From the NCBI GenBank assembly GCA_905221605.1, contig CAJNDS010002076.1:205001-269000 (forward strand): a stretch of DNA of 64,000 bases. Reading direction: 5' to 3'. Below the pieces are notes generated by a model. That model was given only the letters and a program-made list of their open reading frames with translations, made no database searches and was not told where the DNA came from. This document shows, piece by piece, positions 42,078 through 54,026 of this stretch; position 1 is the stretch's first letter, and each line of letters starts with the position of its first letter. This stretch comes from Symbiodinium natans (taxonomy: Eukaryota > Sar > Dinophyceae > Suessiales > Symbiodiniaceae). Position numbers and translations under genes: made by a program.

Positions 42078-44655
42078 GCGACCACGGAAGAGCCCCTCAG
42101 CAACCACTTCGCCCTTGCGGCCCGGCTTTCGAGAGGGAAGGGAGGGCTTCCAGGCTCTCAGAGGTTCCTTGTACCAGAAGAATCGTAATCGAGCGGTTTC
42201 GGGGTGTGTCTGGCACCACCCCCCCCCCCCCCCCTCCAAAAAAAAAAAGAACAGAGCAAAAACAAAACCCTCAATCCGGAATAGTAGCTCAGAGGAGCTG
42301 ACCCTCTGAGTCAAGGCGGGGAAAAGTTGTTTGGGAGGGGGTGGGGTCAAGGTTGTTTGGGGGTTGGGCCTTGAACCGTAGTAAGTTTATCGTGCATTTA
42401 ATTCCCGAGCCCGTTTCCTCAAGCTGCAAATGCTTGTGGCCATGGGGGTTATTCCGGGCCGCTGTATTGTCTTCGACAAAATTTTCGCATTATTGCAAAC
42501 CATAGTGCGAATCGGAACTTGACACTGCATAACTAAGCCTCCCAAACCCTTTGAAGCCAAGGAGAGGCGGGTTGAACAGCTCCTGCGCAGCTGGGCGCCC
42601 GAAGTCTGACGCGGCAGCCCAGCACCCTCGAAACCGCTTTGAAGCCCGCGGAATCCGGAGAAGTGTCGGGCTGTAGGCTTCAGAGGTTTCTGCTGGCAGC
42701 AGGATCTCAAGATCAGGGTCTCAACTGCAGGCTCAGAAGAGGCAAAGCCGTGGAGTCTTTTCAGATGTGGGGCCAAGGGCACTTCAACGGAAGGCCCCGA
42801 CTAATCGCCTGGCGCAAAAAAAGGAAGGGCCTCTGCAAGAGCTAGTTAGCCCCCTAGTCCTCAACAAGGCCCTTTAACGTCCCGCAAGACTATTTCTCTT
42901 GAAGTGTGGAGAGGAGCTTTCTGCCCGGAAGCGCCAAGCCGAGCTTCGAGTGGCCGAGCTGCGCAGCGAGGTGCGAGTCGGAGTATTTCGGATTTTGGGG
43001 TTCTGGGTGATATGGGTGATATGAGAGGCCCTTTGTTGGGTTTAGAGGAACCACATGCGAAGGATCCGACATGTTTGATCCACCCGCGTTTTGATTTAGA
43101 ATTTCGGGTCTCAGGGCTTAGGGTGTGAGCATACGTTCGTCTCGGGCTGGCTACCTATACTGCTTTCATTGCTCTCACTCTGCGTCCAGCGGCTTTCTGC
43201 TGCCAAGGATTCAGGCATGGGATTGGAATCGGAGGTTCAAGCTAAACCTTAGCGGGCGCAGCAAGGACTGCTCCAAAGAGCCCAACCTCGCTGAAGAAGC
43301 ATGCCAGCTGACAAGGAGTGCAGGTACATGAAGGAAACTGCCAGGAAGCCCCAAACCACCAAACGGCCGATCAACATCCCGCCCCGAAACCGTGCTGCCG
43401 CACACCCAGCAATGTGAAATCGCACGGGGTTTATTCCTTTCCTTTTGCTTAGTTGATGTGTTGTGCAAGTTGGCCGCCTGCCAAAACCCAAAGCCTCACC
43501 CACACAGCCCCGACAGCCCTGGAGTTGCTGTAGCCCTGACTCCGCCCCCGCAAAAACCCCAAACCTCAAGGCCCCAAACTTCAAGCCCCTGCATCCCCTG
43601 CCCTCCAAGTTCACGTTCGCCTCTGGAGGGCTTCACGGACCCCGAGGTGCCCCCTCCCCCAACCCAGAACCCGGAGCCTTGCGGGAGGTCCAGGCACGGC
43701 AAGCCCAGTTCGGACGGATGCGGCAAGACCTCCAGGAGCTCATGCTCAATGAATTGCAGGGCAGGTTTTTTTTTGTTTTTGCGCCGAGGGTTGCATCGAG
43801 GTTTTTGTTCTGTGAAGGGGTTCATGGTTGATGAGCGTTGGGAAATCTCGGACCTCTCAGCAAAAAGGCCCCAGATCATCAAGGTGTAAACCAGAACCCG
43901 CACCGCGAAGCCTTCACCTTCTGCCAAGAAACCACCAGACGCCAGGATCAAGTGGCCAAGCTTCGGAAAGAGGCAGACCGATGGTGTTCTGAAGTCTTCG
44001 AAGTTCTGTTCCAGGATGTGTAAAGTTGAGAGGCATGCAGCGACATGCGGGTCTGGAGGAGTTTACGGTTTGTTCACTTCGGTATGTACGCGATAATGCA
44101 TGGTTGGGGGATGGCCGCTGGGCTCCTTGTCAGATTTCATCAGATTGATCTCGTTCAGCTTCTCCAAAGCCCCGCAACTTTTCCCGGTCCGCCCAACTAT
44201 ATCTGAAGCAAAACCCTTGCAGTCCCAAGTCCACCTCAGTATCCAAAAGCCTCTGAACGCCACATCACCCTTGTGCCAGCTCAGCGGCGCTGCTCGCACC
44301 CGCACTACGCATGACGGTGTGGGGCTCAACTTCACCCGTGCTCCGATCGAGCCCAGTTTCTACCACTGGTAGTGAAATCTCGGGTAGGAGGTCTTTCTTC
44401 CCATGCTGCATGGGCATGACGCAAGCGGGGAACCCTGAACCCCAAACCCGAATTGAAGCACATTCAGCCCTAAACCCCAAAGCCCGAGCAGTCTACACCA
44501 AAAGCCAAAACCTGGAACCCCCCGCAGGTGCGGAGCCCGGCATGGAGCCGGGCGGCATGCAGGAGCAGCTGCGGCAGCTGGAGCTGCTGCGGCACCGTGA
44601 GCTGCAGCACCTGCGCTTGCAGGCTGGGCCGATGAGGGCTCGCAGGGAGAAGTGA
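42078..44655 (+). CDS. coiled-coil protein, at least 6 exons
   Basis: Exons: 42078 to about 42135 (ATTEEPLSNHFALAARLSR), 42914-42970 (ELSARKRQAELRVAELRSE, GT donor), 43266-43323 (DCSKEPNLAEEACQLTRSA), 43688-43760 (VQARQAQFGRMRQDLQELML NELQ), 43929-44002 (TTRRQDQVAKLRKEADRWCS EVFE, GT donor) and 44528-44655 (MQEQLRQLELLRHRELQHLR, TGA). The 43760/43929 junction matches in phase. The residues are rich in Glu, Gln, Arg and Leu with heptad-like spacing, so a long coiled coil is likely, as in cytoskeletal, flagellar or scaffold proteins. Nothing more specific can be said. Bases at 44651 (GTGAGC) also fit a splice donor, so the gene might continue into the next feature instead of ending at the TGA. 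Confidence 0.6.
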
Positions 44656-44702
44656 GCTTCGGCGTGTAAGTCATGAACTTCTGTCTATATATTGTAAATA
44701 TG

Positions 44703-44752
44703 TAGAATATATATATATATATATATATCTACATATATATATATATGTGTAT
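44703..44752. repeat. (TA)n microsatellite
   Basis: TA repeats interrupted by TCTACA, 50 bases after the TGA at 44653-44655. Confidence 0.85.
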
Positions 44753-45006
44753 CAGATAAGGCCAGCTCTTTAACCCTAAGCTTTCGAAGGGCCCATGCAA
44801 TCGCAAGGGCGACTGTAATGCAGGGAATTTGGGACTCGCCCCCTTCTTGCTGGTCAGCGTGTGAAGGCTCTAGACCCTCCATCCCCTATTTCGTTTCCAG
44901 AAAGGACGAAGTACTGAAAGCAAACGCTCTGCTGGCGCTTCCTTGACCCGAAAATCTCTGAGCGCTGCCGACACTATCATTTGAGGGCTGGGATGCTCCA
45001 ATGCAG

Positions 45007-47535
45007 GAGGAGCAGCTCGAGTCCTTGCAGTATGGAGAGGCGGGGGGAGGGGGGGGCAGGTCGGATCGGCCTCCACGCGAGTTCATACCAAAGAAACGCT
45101 GTGGGTCCCTTTTCCTTCCCACCCAGAGGAGCAGGCCATTCTTGGCACCTCCGTGCCTCCGGCGCCCCTGGTAACGGGCTCAGAGAGGGTTACCACATGG
45201 CTTCGGGGATTCCAGGTGTAGAGTTGACATTCTCGAAGCCCCCTTACTTACCTTAGTGCTCTGGGTGCTTGGTTTGAGAGATTTGGGGCCACCTGAAACC
45301 CAGAGTTCTGCAGCCCTAGGAGGAAGGAGACTAAACCCAAGGATGCCGGAAGCATCCGAGGATGAAAGCCCCAAGCTTCCCCCTCAACCTTAAAAGCCTC
45401 GAGCCCAAACACCTGAAATAACGCTCCCTAAACGTTGAACCCGAACATCCACCTGCAACACCAACCTCTAGAAAGATCTGATCCGAGGTGGACCCCGGCC
45501 GGCTGGAGGTCAGCCCGCCCCGGAGGACCAAACCCGAAACCCGGAACGCTGGAAAACCCGAAGCTTTGAACCCTGCACTCAAACGCCCGAAACGGCCCGA
45601 AACTCTTGAACCCCGAACGCAAGCCTTGTTGTTGGAGTTTGATTGCTGCATGACTGCATGAAAGCGGGGTTGCCTCCCCAGTCCCACCAAAACCTAGAAA
45701 TCCACGGAACGATCCCTGACGTTTGCTACTTTGGACCTTAAGCTCCCGATGATGCAGAGCAGGAGCTCTGGGCCGGGTCGCAGGTCGGACTTGCGAGAGG
45801 CGCTGTTGTCGGGGAGGATTCGGGGCTCTGAACATTGGGGCTGCCTCGAACCGGCATGCCCTGAACCGGAAGCCTTTCAAGCCTGTGGTCGTCGCTGGCT
45901 CCCTAAAGCCCGGAGGTGATGGCGCCCTCCTCCGTGTTGGCCCACTGGCCACGGGATCTGGAGGTGCTGGGCTCGAAGGGAAACAGGCTTCGGGATGCTC
46001 GGGGTGTGTTGGAGTCGACAGGCGGGGCACGCAAAAAAAAAGTCTTGGAAGCCTTTCGCGAGGCGAGCCTGAGCTCCCAGTTCACGGAAGACACGCACCT
46101 CGGATGCATCTCGTGGAGGGTAAGTGTAGAACCGGTGTCGTCCCATCGCAGCCGCCAACTTCGGCTACCTTTGCCCCCCTTTGAAAGCCTCGCTTTAAGA
46201 GGACCCCGCTGCCCTTTCTCCCAGGACGCCGCAGATCAGGGATCTTGATCCTTCAGGTGGGTGGGCTTGGGGTTCAGGTTCAGAGTCCGGAGGCTTCTTG
46301 ACCTATACGGGCTGCCGGTTCGGGATTGAGGAAACTGTTCAACGGTTTGGGAAGAAGCCCCCATACCCTAAACCCCAAACCCAAATCTCCTCGCCCCCCA
46401 AAACAGGGCAACAACCTGCCCCACAAGCACCGAAGGCCTCATACTCCTTAAATCTTCTCAGAGCACTCCGAACCTCCTACCCCCTTTTCCCAATCCCTAA
46501 ACTTTCTTCAGCCCAATTCCTAACCGGACAAGTCCGAAGTTTAAGACCCGGGTCTAAACCCGAACTGTCCAAGCCCCTGAGCCAAAGCCCCGAAGCCCGC
46601 CAACCCTTTCGCCAAGCAGGCGATGAGTCCCCACCGCGGCCGGCCCGATCCAGGTCTGTCCTGGGGCCAATTTTATCGCTCTTTTGGTTGGCTTAGGGCC
46701 TCACGGGTTTAGAGGGCTTTGAGGGTTTTGCGGGGCCCCAGCACCAGGTTGGCGGCGCGCCAGCGCCTTCCGCGCGGGGACTTCGAGGCTGAAGGATGAG
46801 GGTTTCGGTGGGGGTTGTGATAGCATGGCAAGTTCAGCGCCTTTAGGTTAGACGATAAATGCTCAATTAGTGCATGCGATTTCATGCGGGGGGTCAGGCT
46901 TCAGGGTTGTCGGGGTTTGGGCGGATTTGAGGACCTGGAGTTCAGAATCCTGGTTTGCCGGCCCGAGCTCCAGGTTGCGAGGGGTTCTCGAGACGGCAGG
47001 GGTAGTACTTGGGCCTGAGAAGATGCATAAACCCTCAGCAACCTTCTAGAAGCCCGAGGCATAGGCCTACAAACCCTATGAACCTAGCAATCGCCACGTA
47101 GCTTTGCAACTCCTCAGAGCCATATAAGCTTGGTCAACTTCAAATGACAACAAGCTCAGTGCTTCAATCGAGACATTTCCTACGTGTGAGGCGCGGATCG
47201 CGCGGCTGTCGGACAGCGTCGAAACATCGCTCCGGCGGCTCTCCGAGGCATCTTGGGTTTAGGGCCTAGAGGGTCTTGGGGATATCTTCGGGGGGAAGAA
47301 ATGGAAGCGACTTCGACCGAGAGGCGGGCAGCTGCCCTGAGCAGCGCTTCGGTTGAAAGTCGGTCTGCCCTGCCACAGCACTTGAGAAGCAGGAACCACA
47401 AGAAGGGAAGATCGCAGTCCCAGAATTTGCCTCAGGAGGAAGACCTTCGAGCTTGAGGAGCTGACCAGGCACGAGGAGCTGAAGTCTGAACAAGCAGCTT
47501 GCTGGCATGTGACATGTGGCCATGTGGCCGGTTGA
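45007..47535 (+). CDS. coiled-coil protein, at least 8 exons
   Basis: Exons: 45007-45039 (EEQLESLQYGE, GC donor), 45129-45170 (EQAILGTSVPPAPL, GT), 45763-45816 (ELWAGSQVGLARGAVVGE, GA), 45916-45963 (VMAPSSVLAHWPRDLE, GT, or read through to the GTAAGT at 46120), 46620-46653 (DESPPRPARS), 46748-46787 (LAARQRLPRGDFE, GC), 47191-47247 (ARIARLSDSVETSLRRLSE, GC) and about 47436-47535 (KTFELEELTRHEELKSEQ, TGA). The first four and the 46653/46787/47191 chain match in phase. 47191 onwards is helical and coiled-coil-like. It may be one gene with 42078-44655, but the phase across 44650-45007 does not match directly. Function unknown. Confidence 0.57.
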
Positions 47536-47693
47536 GCCCCTGAGCCCCAAACTGGAAGAACATGTAGGATTGCGAGCAAGCTCGGGTGATCTCAAGAGCC
47601 AAGGCACCCCGAGGAGGACGACCATCTGAGGCCATGCCCTGGCCGCGGAGCGAGAATCAGGTTCATGCAGCGTCATGAAAGCATGACAGGGAG

Positions 47694-48203
47694 GTGCCTT
47701 GCGGCTTCCTCGGTTCAAGGAGGCATCTCCTGCAAGCTGGCGGCACAAGGCCTCCGCTGCGCGTGTGCCCCAGCAATCGCAACGAAGCAGGATCCTTGTG
47801 GTTGGACCTCTGGGGTCTGCTGGACAAAATGGAGATAAAGGGCATCGGCTGCAATCAAGGGCCGATGCAAAGACTGAAAGCACCTGACAGCCTTAACGTT
47901 GTTGCAGTGTGCAGTTTTCATCACCGCAGTTCGCCCCAACACTGGCGCAGAGCACTAAGACCTTTAGCATCACCAGGGGCCACCGCACCATCACTGGACG
48001 TGTTGGACTTCACCATCCAGCGCTGCCGCGTGACAATCTCTGCACAGCAGCATCGGAGGCTGTCAGGGCTTCGCTTGGAGCTGAAGCGCTTCCAGTTGGC
48101 GAGGTGCGATGACCGAGAGAACAAAAGTCCGCATGCTACTTGGATCCTTGCTAAGAAGAACCCCAATAAAGTGCCCCTACTTTTCGGAAACCCTCCCATG
48201 TGA
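47694..48203 (+). CDS. open frame, 169 codons, unidentified
   Basis: The longest convincing uninterrupted + frame. It has mixed composition (LWLDLWGLLDKMEIKGIGCN; DVLDFTIQRCRVTISAQQHR; LSGLRLELKRFQLARCDDRE) and ends at a stop after LLFGNPPM. Its length compared with neighbouring exons suggests either an intronless gene, such as a reverse-transcribed copy, or a long terminal exon. A long minus frame (47266-47883) overlaps the first third. No motif recognised. Confidence 0.4.
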   Translation: MPCGFLGSRRHLLQAGGTRPPLRVCPSNRNEAGSLWLDLWGLLDKMEIKGIGCNQGPMQRLKAPDSLNVVAVCSFHHRSSPQHWRRALRPLASPGATAPSLDVLDFTIQRCRVTISAQQHRRLSGLRLELKRFQLARCDDRENKSPHATWILAKKNPNKVPLLFGNPPM

Positions 48204-48789
48204 AGACTGTCTGGTCGATATCTTCGAGTAGATCTGTGCGCGAAGAGGTCGTAGGCAAGCTGAGAGTCTTAGCTTGGCTGGAGCAGGTGTGGGTCATGGA
48301 TGGCAAATCCGCGTAGATGATTCAAGATCGGGACAGGTCTCAAAAGCCAACACTTTTGGCGATTTTCGAATACCTTTTGATTCGTGAGATTTGGCAGTAT
48401 TGATGTTGTTTTCGCTCTCGCCCTGGGACGTCTTCAAGTCTCGGGTTCTTGTGAGTTCAGACCTCGCAGCTTCGGCGCGGTACCTGGCAAGGGGAGCACC
48501 CATGATACCTCACCTCATTGGTTTGTTGGGGGGGGGGGGGGAGGGCCGGGGGCCGTGTATGGGACCATCGCATGAGTTTCATGCTGCTTGAGGCAGTGGG
48601 GAAGGCATGGGCTTGTTGAATGTGCCTCAGGCTTGTGCCCTCCCAAACTCGAACTGAGTCGAAAGTTTAAGGCAATGCGATGAAGCATTGAAAGGTTCGC
48701 CCTGCGAATGCATTTCTGGACCTGTGGTGTCATGCTTGCCACCGAGTGCTTGGGTGAGTGCATGACTGAATAGGCTTTATGACGCAGCG

Positions 48790-48960
48790 CTCGCTTGCTC
48801 AAGAAGGCAGCCGAAGCCCTGTTGCTAAGAAGCACTCGTTCGAAGCGCGCCATGCCGATTCAGGAGCAAAGCGTGCAGCTTTTCTGTGGCTCACTGCTTC
48901 CTCCCTGCGCCTGCGTCATCCTCGCAATGGCCGGCTCCGCGGCTCAAAATGGGTGCAGGG
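48790..48960 (+). CDS. exon candidate, Ala/Leu-rich with hydrophobic end
   Basis: Reads KAAEALLLRSTRSKRAMPIQ, EQSVQLFCGSLLPPCACVIL, AMAGSAAQ, followed at once by G-rich intron-like sequence. A second frame is also open. A G-run lies upstream at 48529-48541. Confidence 0.35.
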
Positions 48961-48999
48961 GGGTAGGTGTTGGGAGAGGGTTGAAGGTGTAAGGGGCTT

Positions 49000-50130
49000 T
49001 TTGGGTGTATAGGCTGTTCTGAGATGCAAGCTTGTCGGGACTTAGGGTTTGGCGCTTGACGGTTTTGAGTCGGGTGTGTGAGTCGCATCTCGTTTCTCTG
49101 GGTCCAGTCTGGAGCCCTAGAATCCTAGAACCCTCTGCAAAATATCCGGGGGCCTCAGTTCAGGTGATCAAAGACCTTAGATCCCAATTTCAGGGGTGTT
49201 TGAGGGCCGTGTAAGGTTTTAGGGCCTTCGCTAAGTACCTGTGTCTGTCTTACACGTTGACAGTTCTAGACAATTTAAGTTGCGCAGTTAGAGACTTTGA
49301 GCACTAGGAACATCAAGAAGTTTAGAAGGCTATTTACCACGACAGACCACGACTAACTGCTTTTTCTCCGCCCGTGCAATTTTGCCCCACCTCCTCACCA
49401 GAAATCATCCCTAGACCTGTAGTAGACACCCTAAACCTTAAAACCTAAACCCAGACACTTCTGGCATCTTCTGTCAGTGATTTATCCAGAAGAGTTCACA
49501 TGAGTTGCCTGAACGAAACATTTCTTGTGACATGAAATACGATATGCAATGAAGAGCAAATGTTTTTTGCTGGTGGGATCTGAGGGCCCCTGCAAGCTCA
49601 GACGAACATCGTAGCGTGATGTCGATCCCCAAATCTCCAACCCTACAACCTACACCCTAAAAAACAGAAGCCCTAGCCCCTAACCTCCAAAGCTTGATTT
49701 CCAAATCTGAAACCCCAAATCCTAGGCCCCAAACTCCAAACCATAAACTCCAAACCCAACGCCCTGAACGACTGTGTCATCTACGAGGGTTCCTGTGCCA
49801 TCTGATGTGCATGCTTGTAGACGGTTTTTTTTATGCGTACATGTCGCTGACATCCAACCCCCTGGCCCACAGTCCCAGAAGCATTGGACGGTGAGATTGG
49901 GTGATTGGGCGTAAGTGAGATTGCATGGGGCATTTGTGAACATCGGGAGTATACACATGTATACTGATCACTCCTTAAATCCTCCAGACCATAGTCCCAG
50001 AACCACGGGGATGCGTTTTGAAGTGCGTTATCCTTTAGGTTCCGTTTTGCACAGGTTTCCCACATAATTCCAAACCTTATCTCCCAATCCATTGGCCATA
50101 GACCCAGTCCAAAGAACGCCGCTTTTGCTT
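49000..50130. other. intron-like, then low-coding stretch
   Basis: G-rich at 49040-49080 and 49190-49220, C-rich CCCTAAA-like at 49425-49450 and 49640-49760. No exon is convincing. CAGTCCCAGAAGC-like segments recur near 49870 and 49995 as weak repeats. Confidence 0.35.
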
Positions 50131-50346
50131 CACCTCATCTCAACCCAAGAATCTGTAGGCCCCGGACCCTGAAGGTGGCCTTCGGCACGACTTCACCACG
50201 TTTCCCCGTGGTGGTTCAGGTTGGTCCAGGCCTGGATGCTCTTTTCGAAGGCTGTGGCGAATCTTTGGTGGTCCCAACTATCTCCCACTCACATTTCGTT
50301 AAACTAGGCACAGCCTTGAGGGGCAAGGAGGAACAGTCCCAATAGC
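50130..50346 (+). CDS. open stretch without Met, possible exon
   Basis: Reads VAFGTTSPRFPVVVQVGPGL, DALFEGCGESLVVPTISHSH, FVKLGTALRGKEEQS and a TAG. Protein-like, unrecognised. Confidence 0.28.
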
Positions 50347-50468
50347 AGCATGGAAGATTTCCGAAGCAAATTATGACTCACCGGCTCAATAACTTGGCAG
50401 GCCCGGCCAGCTACAACTTGACAAGGCTGCTCCGACACACTGGTGCTTAGTGACACTAGGACGCTTCA

Positions 50469-50819
50469 GTGGTTGCACCTTCTGCACAGCTCTGTCTTGC
50501 ACATGCAAGGTGCACGACCCTCGCATCATTTGCGCACACACACATGCTTTTCAGAGCGTTATCGATGACTGCTTCTGTACTCTCCCACATCAGTCCTGGC
50601 CAGCACGCAATTTGTTTGCTGGAGGCTTTTCGATCCTCCGAAGAAGCTGGTGCTACCCTTCCGCAACGCTTCTTCTGGGGCTGGAAGTCTTGCCATGACT
50701 ACACCCAAAGTCCTCATCATCCTTATTGTTATGAGAGGTCGTCGACATGCAAGCCCCGGCTACCTACAACTAGGAGAAGCCGAGAGAATAATGTAGGAAC
50801 GCGGGTCCCGTATACCTAG
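50469..50819 (+). CDS. open frame, 116 codons, unidentified
   Basis: Cys/His-containing (HHPYCYERSSTCKPRLPTTR) but overlapped by another + frame (50450-50698) of similar quality. Confidence 0.22.
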   Translation: MVAPSAQLCLAHARCTTLASFAHTHMLFRALSMTASVLSHISPGQHAICLLEAFRSSEEAGATLPQRFFWGWKSCHDYTQSPHHPYCYERSSTCKPRLPTTRRSRENNVGTRVPYT

Positions 50820-50856
50820 GCAAGGAGGTGCACGGCATCCCGAACCCTCCCAGCTC

Positions 50857-51342
50857 TCACGCTAAAGCTTCCACGGCTGGTTCCAAAGCCACGGCGCCGA
50901 AAGAGATGTAGGAAAGCCGGGCCCACATGCGTACTACTGAGGCGCCAAAGCCAAAGCGCTCACTGCTGCCAGACTTCTTCCAGGACGGGAGGGGGGGGGG
51001 GGGGCAATGTGGCGTAGCCATCAAACTCTTTACTCCTAACATCAGAACCCCACAGTCACATAGTCCATAATATCGCGACACTGTTTGCAGAATGAATTGA
51101 CTCAGAAATTGCAATTTCAGCATGTGAACAAGTAAGTGGGTATGTCCTGACATTTCAGGATTTTCCCAAAGGTGCACTTGTGTTGTCCCCAAAGGCGCAG
51201 GTGGCGAAGCAAACGTTGGTTCTGAAGCCAGTACGTGCCAGAGTCTGCCAGAGCAAGGGTTCAATCTGGGTCCGGTTCGAAGCAACACACTGCGTTCCTT
51301 CCTGACATGGCGACTTGCCACATGTTTTCGATCTCTTGACAC
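50857..51342 (-). CDS. open frame, 161 codons, unidentified
   Basis: Starts MSRDRKHVASRHVRKERSVL and carries a hydrophobic part (LQFLSQFILQTVSRYYGLCD). It crosses a G-run (50989-51004) that reads as Pro and would be a risk for frameshift. Unrecognised. Confidence 0.28.
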   Translation of the reverse strand: MSRDRKHVASRHVRKERSVLLRTGPRLNPCSGRLWHVLASEPTFASPPAPLGTTQVHLWENPEMSGHTHLLVHMLKLQFLSQFILQTVSRYYGLCDCGVLMLGVKSLMATPHCPPPPLPSWKKSGSSERFGFGASVVRMWARLSYISFGAVALEPAVEALA

Positions 51343-51429
51343 TGCTGACTGTTCTGGTCTTTAAATCCCAAGATATGCCCTGTCATGATATTCATTAGTT
51401 AGATTTCATGGGTTTCATGTTGTTTCCTG

Positions 51430-51657
51430 ATGGGAATTTTCGAGGGGGCCCCCCCACGTTTTGATGAATGCGACTCCCCAATATCCGATGAAAGGAGCCC
51501 GTCGGCAAGAAGGTTCCTGACACCGCCGGGGCCTCCGGGGATGCTAATGCAAGCCCCCAACCCCCCTTTTCCAATCAAGCAGGAGGTGACCTCACACAGG
51601 CCCGTAATAGGCCCCCCCCCATCAATTCAGGGCTTCCCCTTCAATGTGAAATTGTAA
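51430..51657 (+). CDS. Pro-rich open frame, 75 codons
   Basis: Reads MGIFEGAPPRFDECDSPISD, ERSPSARRFLTPPGPPGMLM and ends QGFPFNVKL. Low-complexity, likely disordered. Ser-Pro pairs could be phosphorylation sites. It has no overlapping rival of similar quality. Confidence 0.38.
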   Translation: MGIFEGAPPRFDECDSPISDERSPSARRFLTPPGPPGMLMQAPNPPFPIKQEVTSHRPVIGPPPSIQGFPFNVKL

Positions 51658-51877
51658 ACGACGCTGTGGTCGTGTTGGCTCTGAAGGTTATAGAAGGATC
51701 GCCGAGAAGTCTGCAATTTTTAGTAAATTTAAAGGAAGTATAAATGTTGGGGGATACTGAGCTGAGCCTCCGAATAGTGTGTAAGATCCTCGGGCTTCAT
51801 ATGCATTGCAAGATGCCGAAGGCGAGGTGGCTGCAACTGTCCTGGTGCATAAATAAAGGCGCAGTGCGGCAGTTGAC

Positions 51878-52108
51878 GTGAAGTTGTGCATGCTACTGCA
51901 GGATTTGACTACAGACGCAGGAAATGGGCATATTTCAAAATTAGGTGTTTGTAACTGCACTAAGCTCACACGCGGGCTCCTCGAAGCCGTGAATCAGTTG
52001 GATAATGAAGTCGTTTGCTGTCGATTTGTTTTGTCGCAAATCTCTGTGAAGCGTTGCGCACCTCCTCCGATTTCCCACGGAATAAATACATTCCAGGCTC
52101 CATTCTAA
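51878..52108 (+). CDS. open frame, 76 codons, unidentified
   Basis: Reads MKLCMLLQDLTTDAGNGHIS, KLGVCNCTKLTRGLLEAVNQ, then Cys-containing sequence. Protein-like; no family recognised. A minus frame (51941-52231) overlaps. Confidence 0.32.
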   Translation: MKLCMLLQDLTTDAGNGHISKLGVCNCTKLTRGLLEAVNQLDNEVVCCRFVLSQISVKRCAPPPISHGINTFQAPF

Positions 52109-52363
52109 AGGCCCTTCAACGAGCGACCCATAACACAGAGAAGTGCCCTGTGAAGGGTTCTTGCGTTTTGCACTGTGATGCTCAGTCCCAAGGCTCCAAA
52201 CTGTGGTGGTGGAGGAGGACGCTTGCCTCAAGCCTTTAGTGTGGGATGATCACCGATGATCGCCGATGCAACCTTGATTCGGGCTTGAATAAACAATGGC
52301 AAGAGAAAAACCAAGTCGGGTCACAATGGACCATGGACTGAAGTAATGTGTTGAGCTGCGAAG

Positions 52364-53184
52364 GTGGTGACAAAATCATGCTGGGGACGTTCGAGAATCG
52401 TGCTTTGCTGCCTGATTCTGAACTGCCTGGTTCAGATCCTTTCCAGCTGCGATGCCATCATTCTGTTCTTGGTAAAGGCGGAGCAGAATTGCACGGTTGA
52501 ATCTCGGCATCCAAGCCGACATGTAGATCCGGCTCAGTCGGACTCAGCAAAACTTCGGCTTCCAAGGAGCAGACCGCTGGTGAAGCTCACGACTACGAGG
52601 CTCTTGGGGAATGATGGGGACGTCGACGCGGGGTGATCGGGGGTATAGGATTGAGACTTGGGCTTTCTTTATCTTGTTGCCAGGACGTCCTGGACGCCTC
52701 CTGGGTCGACAACTGCCACACTTACACAACGCTTGCGGCCCAGACTTCTGGATTGTGGACACGGCTAGACCTGAGACAATGCTGCAAGCCCCACACATTG
52801 ACTTCTGGGCATGCATCCAAGGCTGCTGCCGTCCCTCCCCCGCGATCTGATGGTTCTGGGTGTTTCACAAAACTGTGTCCCTTTCGAGGCCATTTGGATG
52901 GGCTCCATTCCTTGGACAAGAACTGTTATCCGCGTACGTGAAAATGGAGGTTTGGTGCATTCTCGGGATGACAGTTCGAAGACTTGGCCCGAATTGGCTT
53001 TGGGATCCTGCAGGTTTTCACCGTTACTGTTCTTGCTGTGCTAGACCTGCTAGGCTTCTTGGAGCCAGCTTCTGAAGGTTCTGACTCCAGGGTGGTGTGG
53101 TTCATGCGGTACGCTCTTGGGAGTTTCCCAAGTTTGAGCAACTTGGAGTTGAACGTGGCAGGTGCATATGAAACAAAGACGTAG
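52364..53184 (+). CDS. gene with hydrophobic segments, at least 3 exons, unidentified
   Basis: 52364-52636 opens with a hydrophobic run (SRIVLCCLILNCLVQILSSC) that could be a signal or membrane anchor. 52684-52941 after GCCAG reads DVLDASWVDNCHTYTTLAAQ, TSGLWTRLDLRQCCKPHTLT and on to a TGA. 53014-53184 after TGCAG reads VFTVTVLAVLDLLGFLEPAS, then VVWFMRYALGSFPSLSNLEL and TAG. The stops in the second and third mean that they are alternative ends or that an inner donor is used. Cys-rich in the middle. Family unknown. Confidence 0.45.
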
Positions 53185-53415
53185 GGGGAAAACTGCATGT
53201 ATCACCCACTCTGAAGTATTGAAAACTTAGAATCGAAATGCTGGCAATGTGCGTGCTGGAAGGTTTTGGGGCTTAGGGCCTTAGGGGTTGTGGGGAAAGG
53301 GCTCTTGGACTTGTGTTGCTGGCGTAAAGATAGCCAGCAACCTAAAGATAGCAGGGGTGTCGTGGTTTAGGCTTTTGACGGCTTTGGGGTGTAGGGTTCA
53401 GGGCTTCAGCATAGG

Positions 53416-53873
53416 ATGATTCCTGACAGGCTACGCAGAGGCTCCTTGTGTATGCGTCGGCCTTTACACAAGTGCAACAAATCAACAGCCTTTTGGGAAC
53501 CCCAGCTGGCACCATGTGTCACGTTTATATGTCGTCTCCCCATTCTTGGAGGTAATCAAGACCCCCTTAATTTTTCAATCCAAGAGAATCCTAAACCCCG
53601 CGGGGCTGGCCTCCAAAGAACCTTCATCAGATACCGGAGATAGATTACAGGATCAGTGTATCAGCCAGCAAGCACAAGGCTGATTCGATGAAGCGGGAGA
53701 TGTGGGAGACGCACGTCTGCTCTTTGAGCCCTGTAGAAAACCCTGATAATCATGGAGCATGCCTAACTTACTCCTGCAGTTGGAACCCAAAGAATGCCAA
53801 GCCCTACACCATGTCGCTTGTGGGATTTTGGGGTGGAGATTTCCGGCGGGGCTCTGATCCGGGTTCCCGGTGA
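53416..53873 (+). CDS. two adjacent open frames, unidentified
   Basis: 53416-53643 (RRPLHKCNKSTAFWEPQLAP) and 53688-53873 (REMWETHVCSLSPVENPDNH) are both protein-like with moderate Cys content. No splice links were established. Confidence 0.25.
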
Positions 53874-54026
53874 CCTAGAAACCCTGAGCCCTGAACCTTG
53901 GTTCTTGCGGTAGTTACTCCCTACAGCTGAGGAGTCTCTTCAGGCCCACCCACTGAAGCCCCACACCCTACGAAGCCTGCAAACCCTCAAGCCCGAGCCG
54001 GAAAAGCCCTCAGCCCAAAGTCCTTT

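Noticed and set aside
47266-47883. 205-codon minus-strand frame
   Set aside because: Covers coiled-coil exons and intron alike on the opposite strand, so probably a GC-rich shadow.
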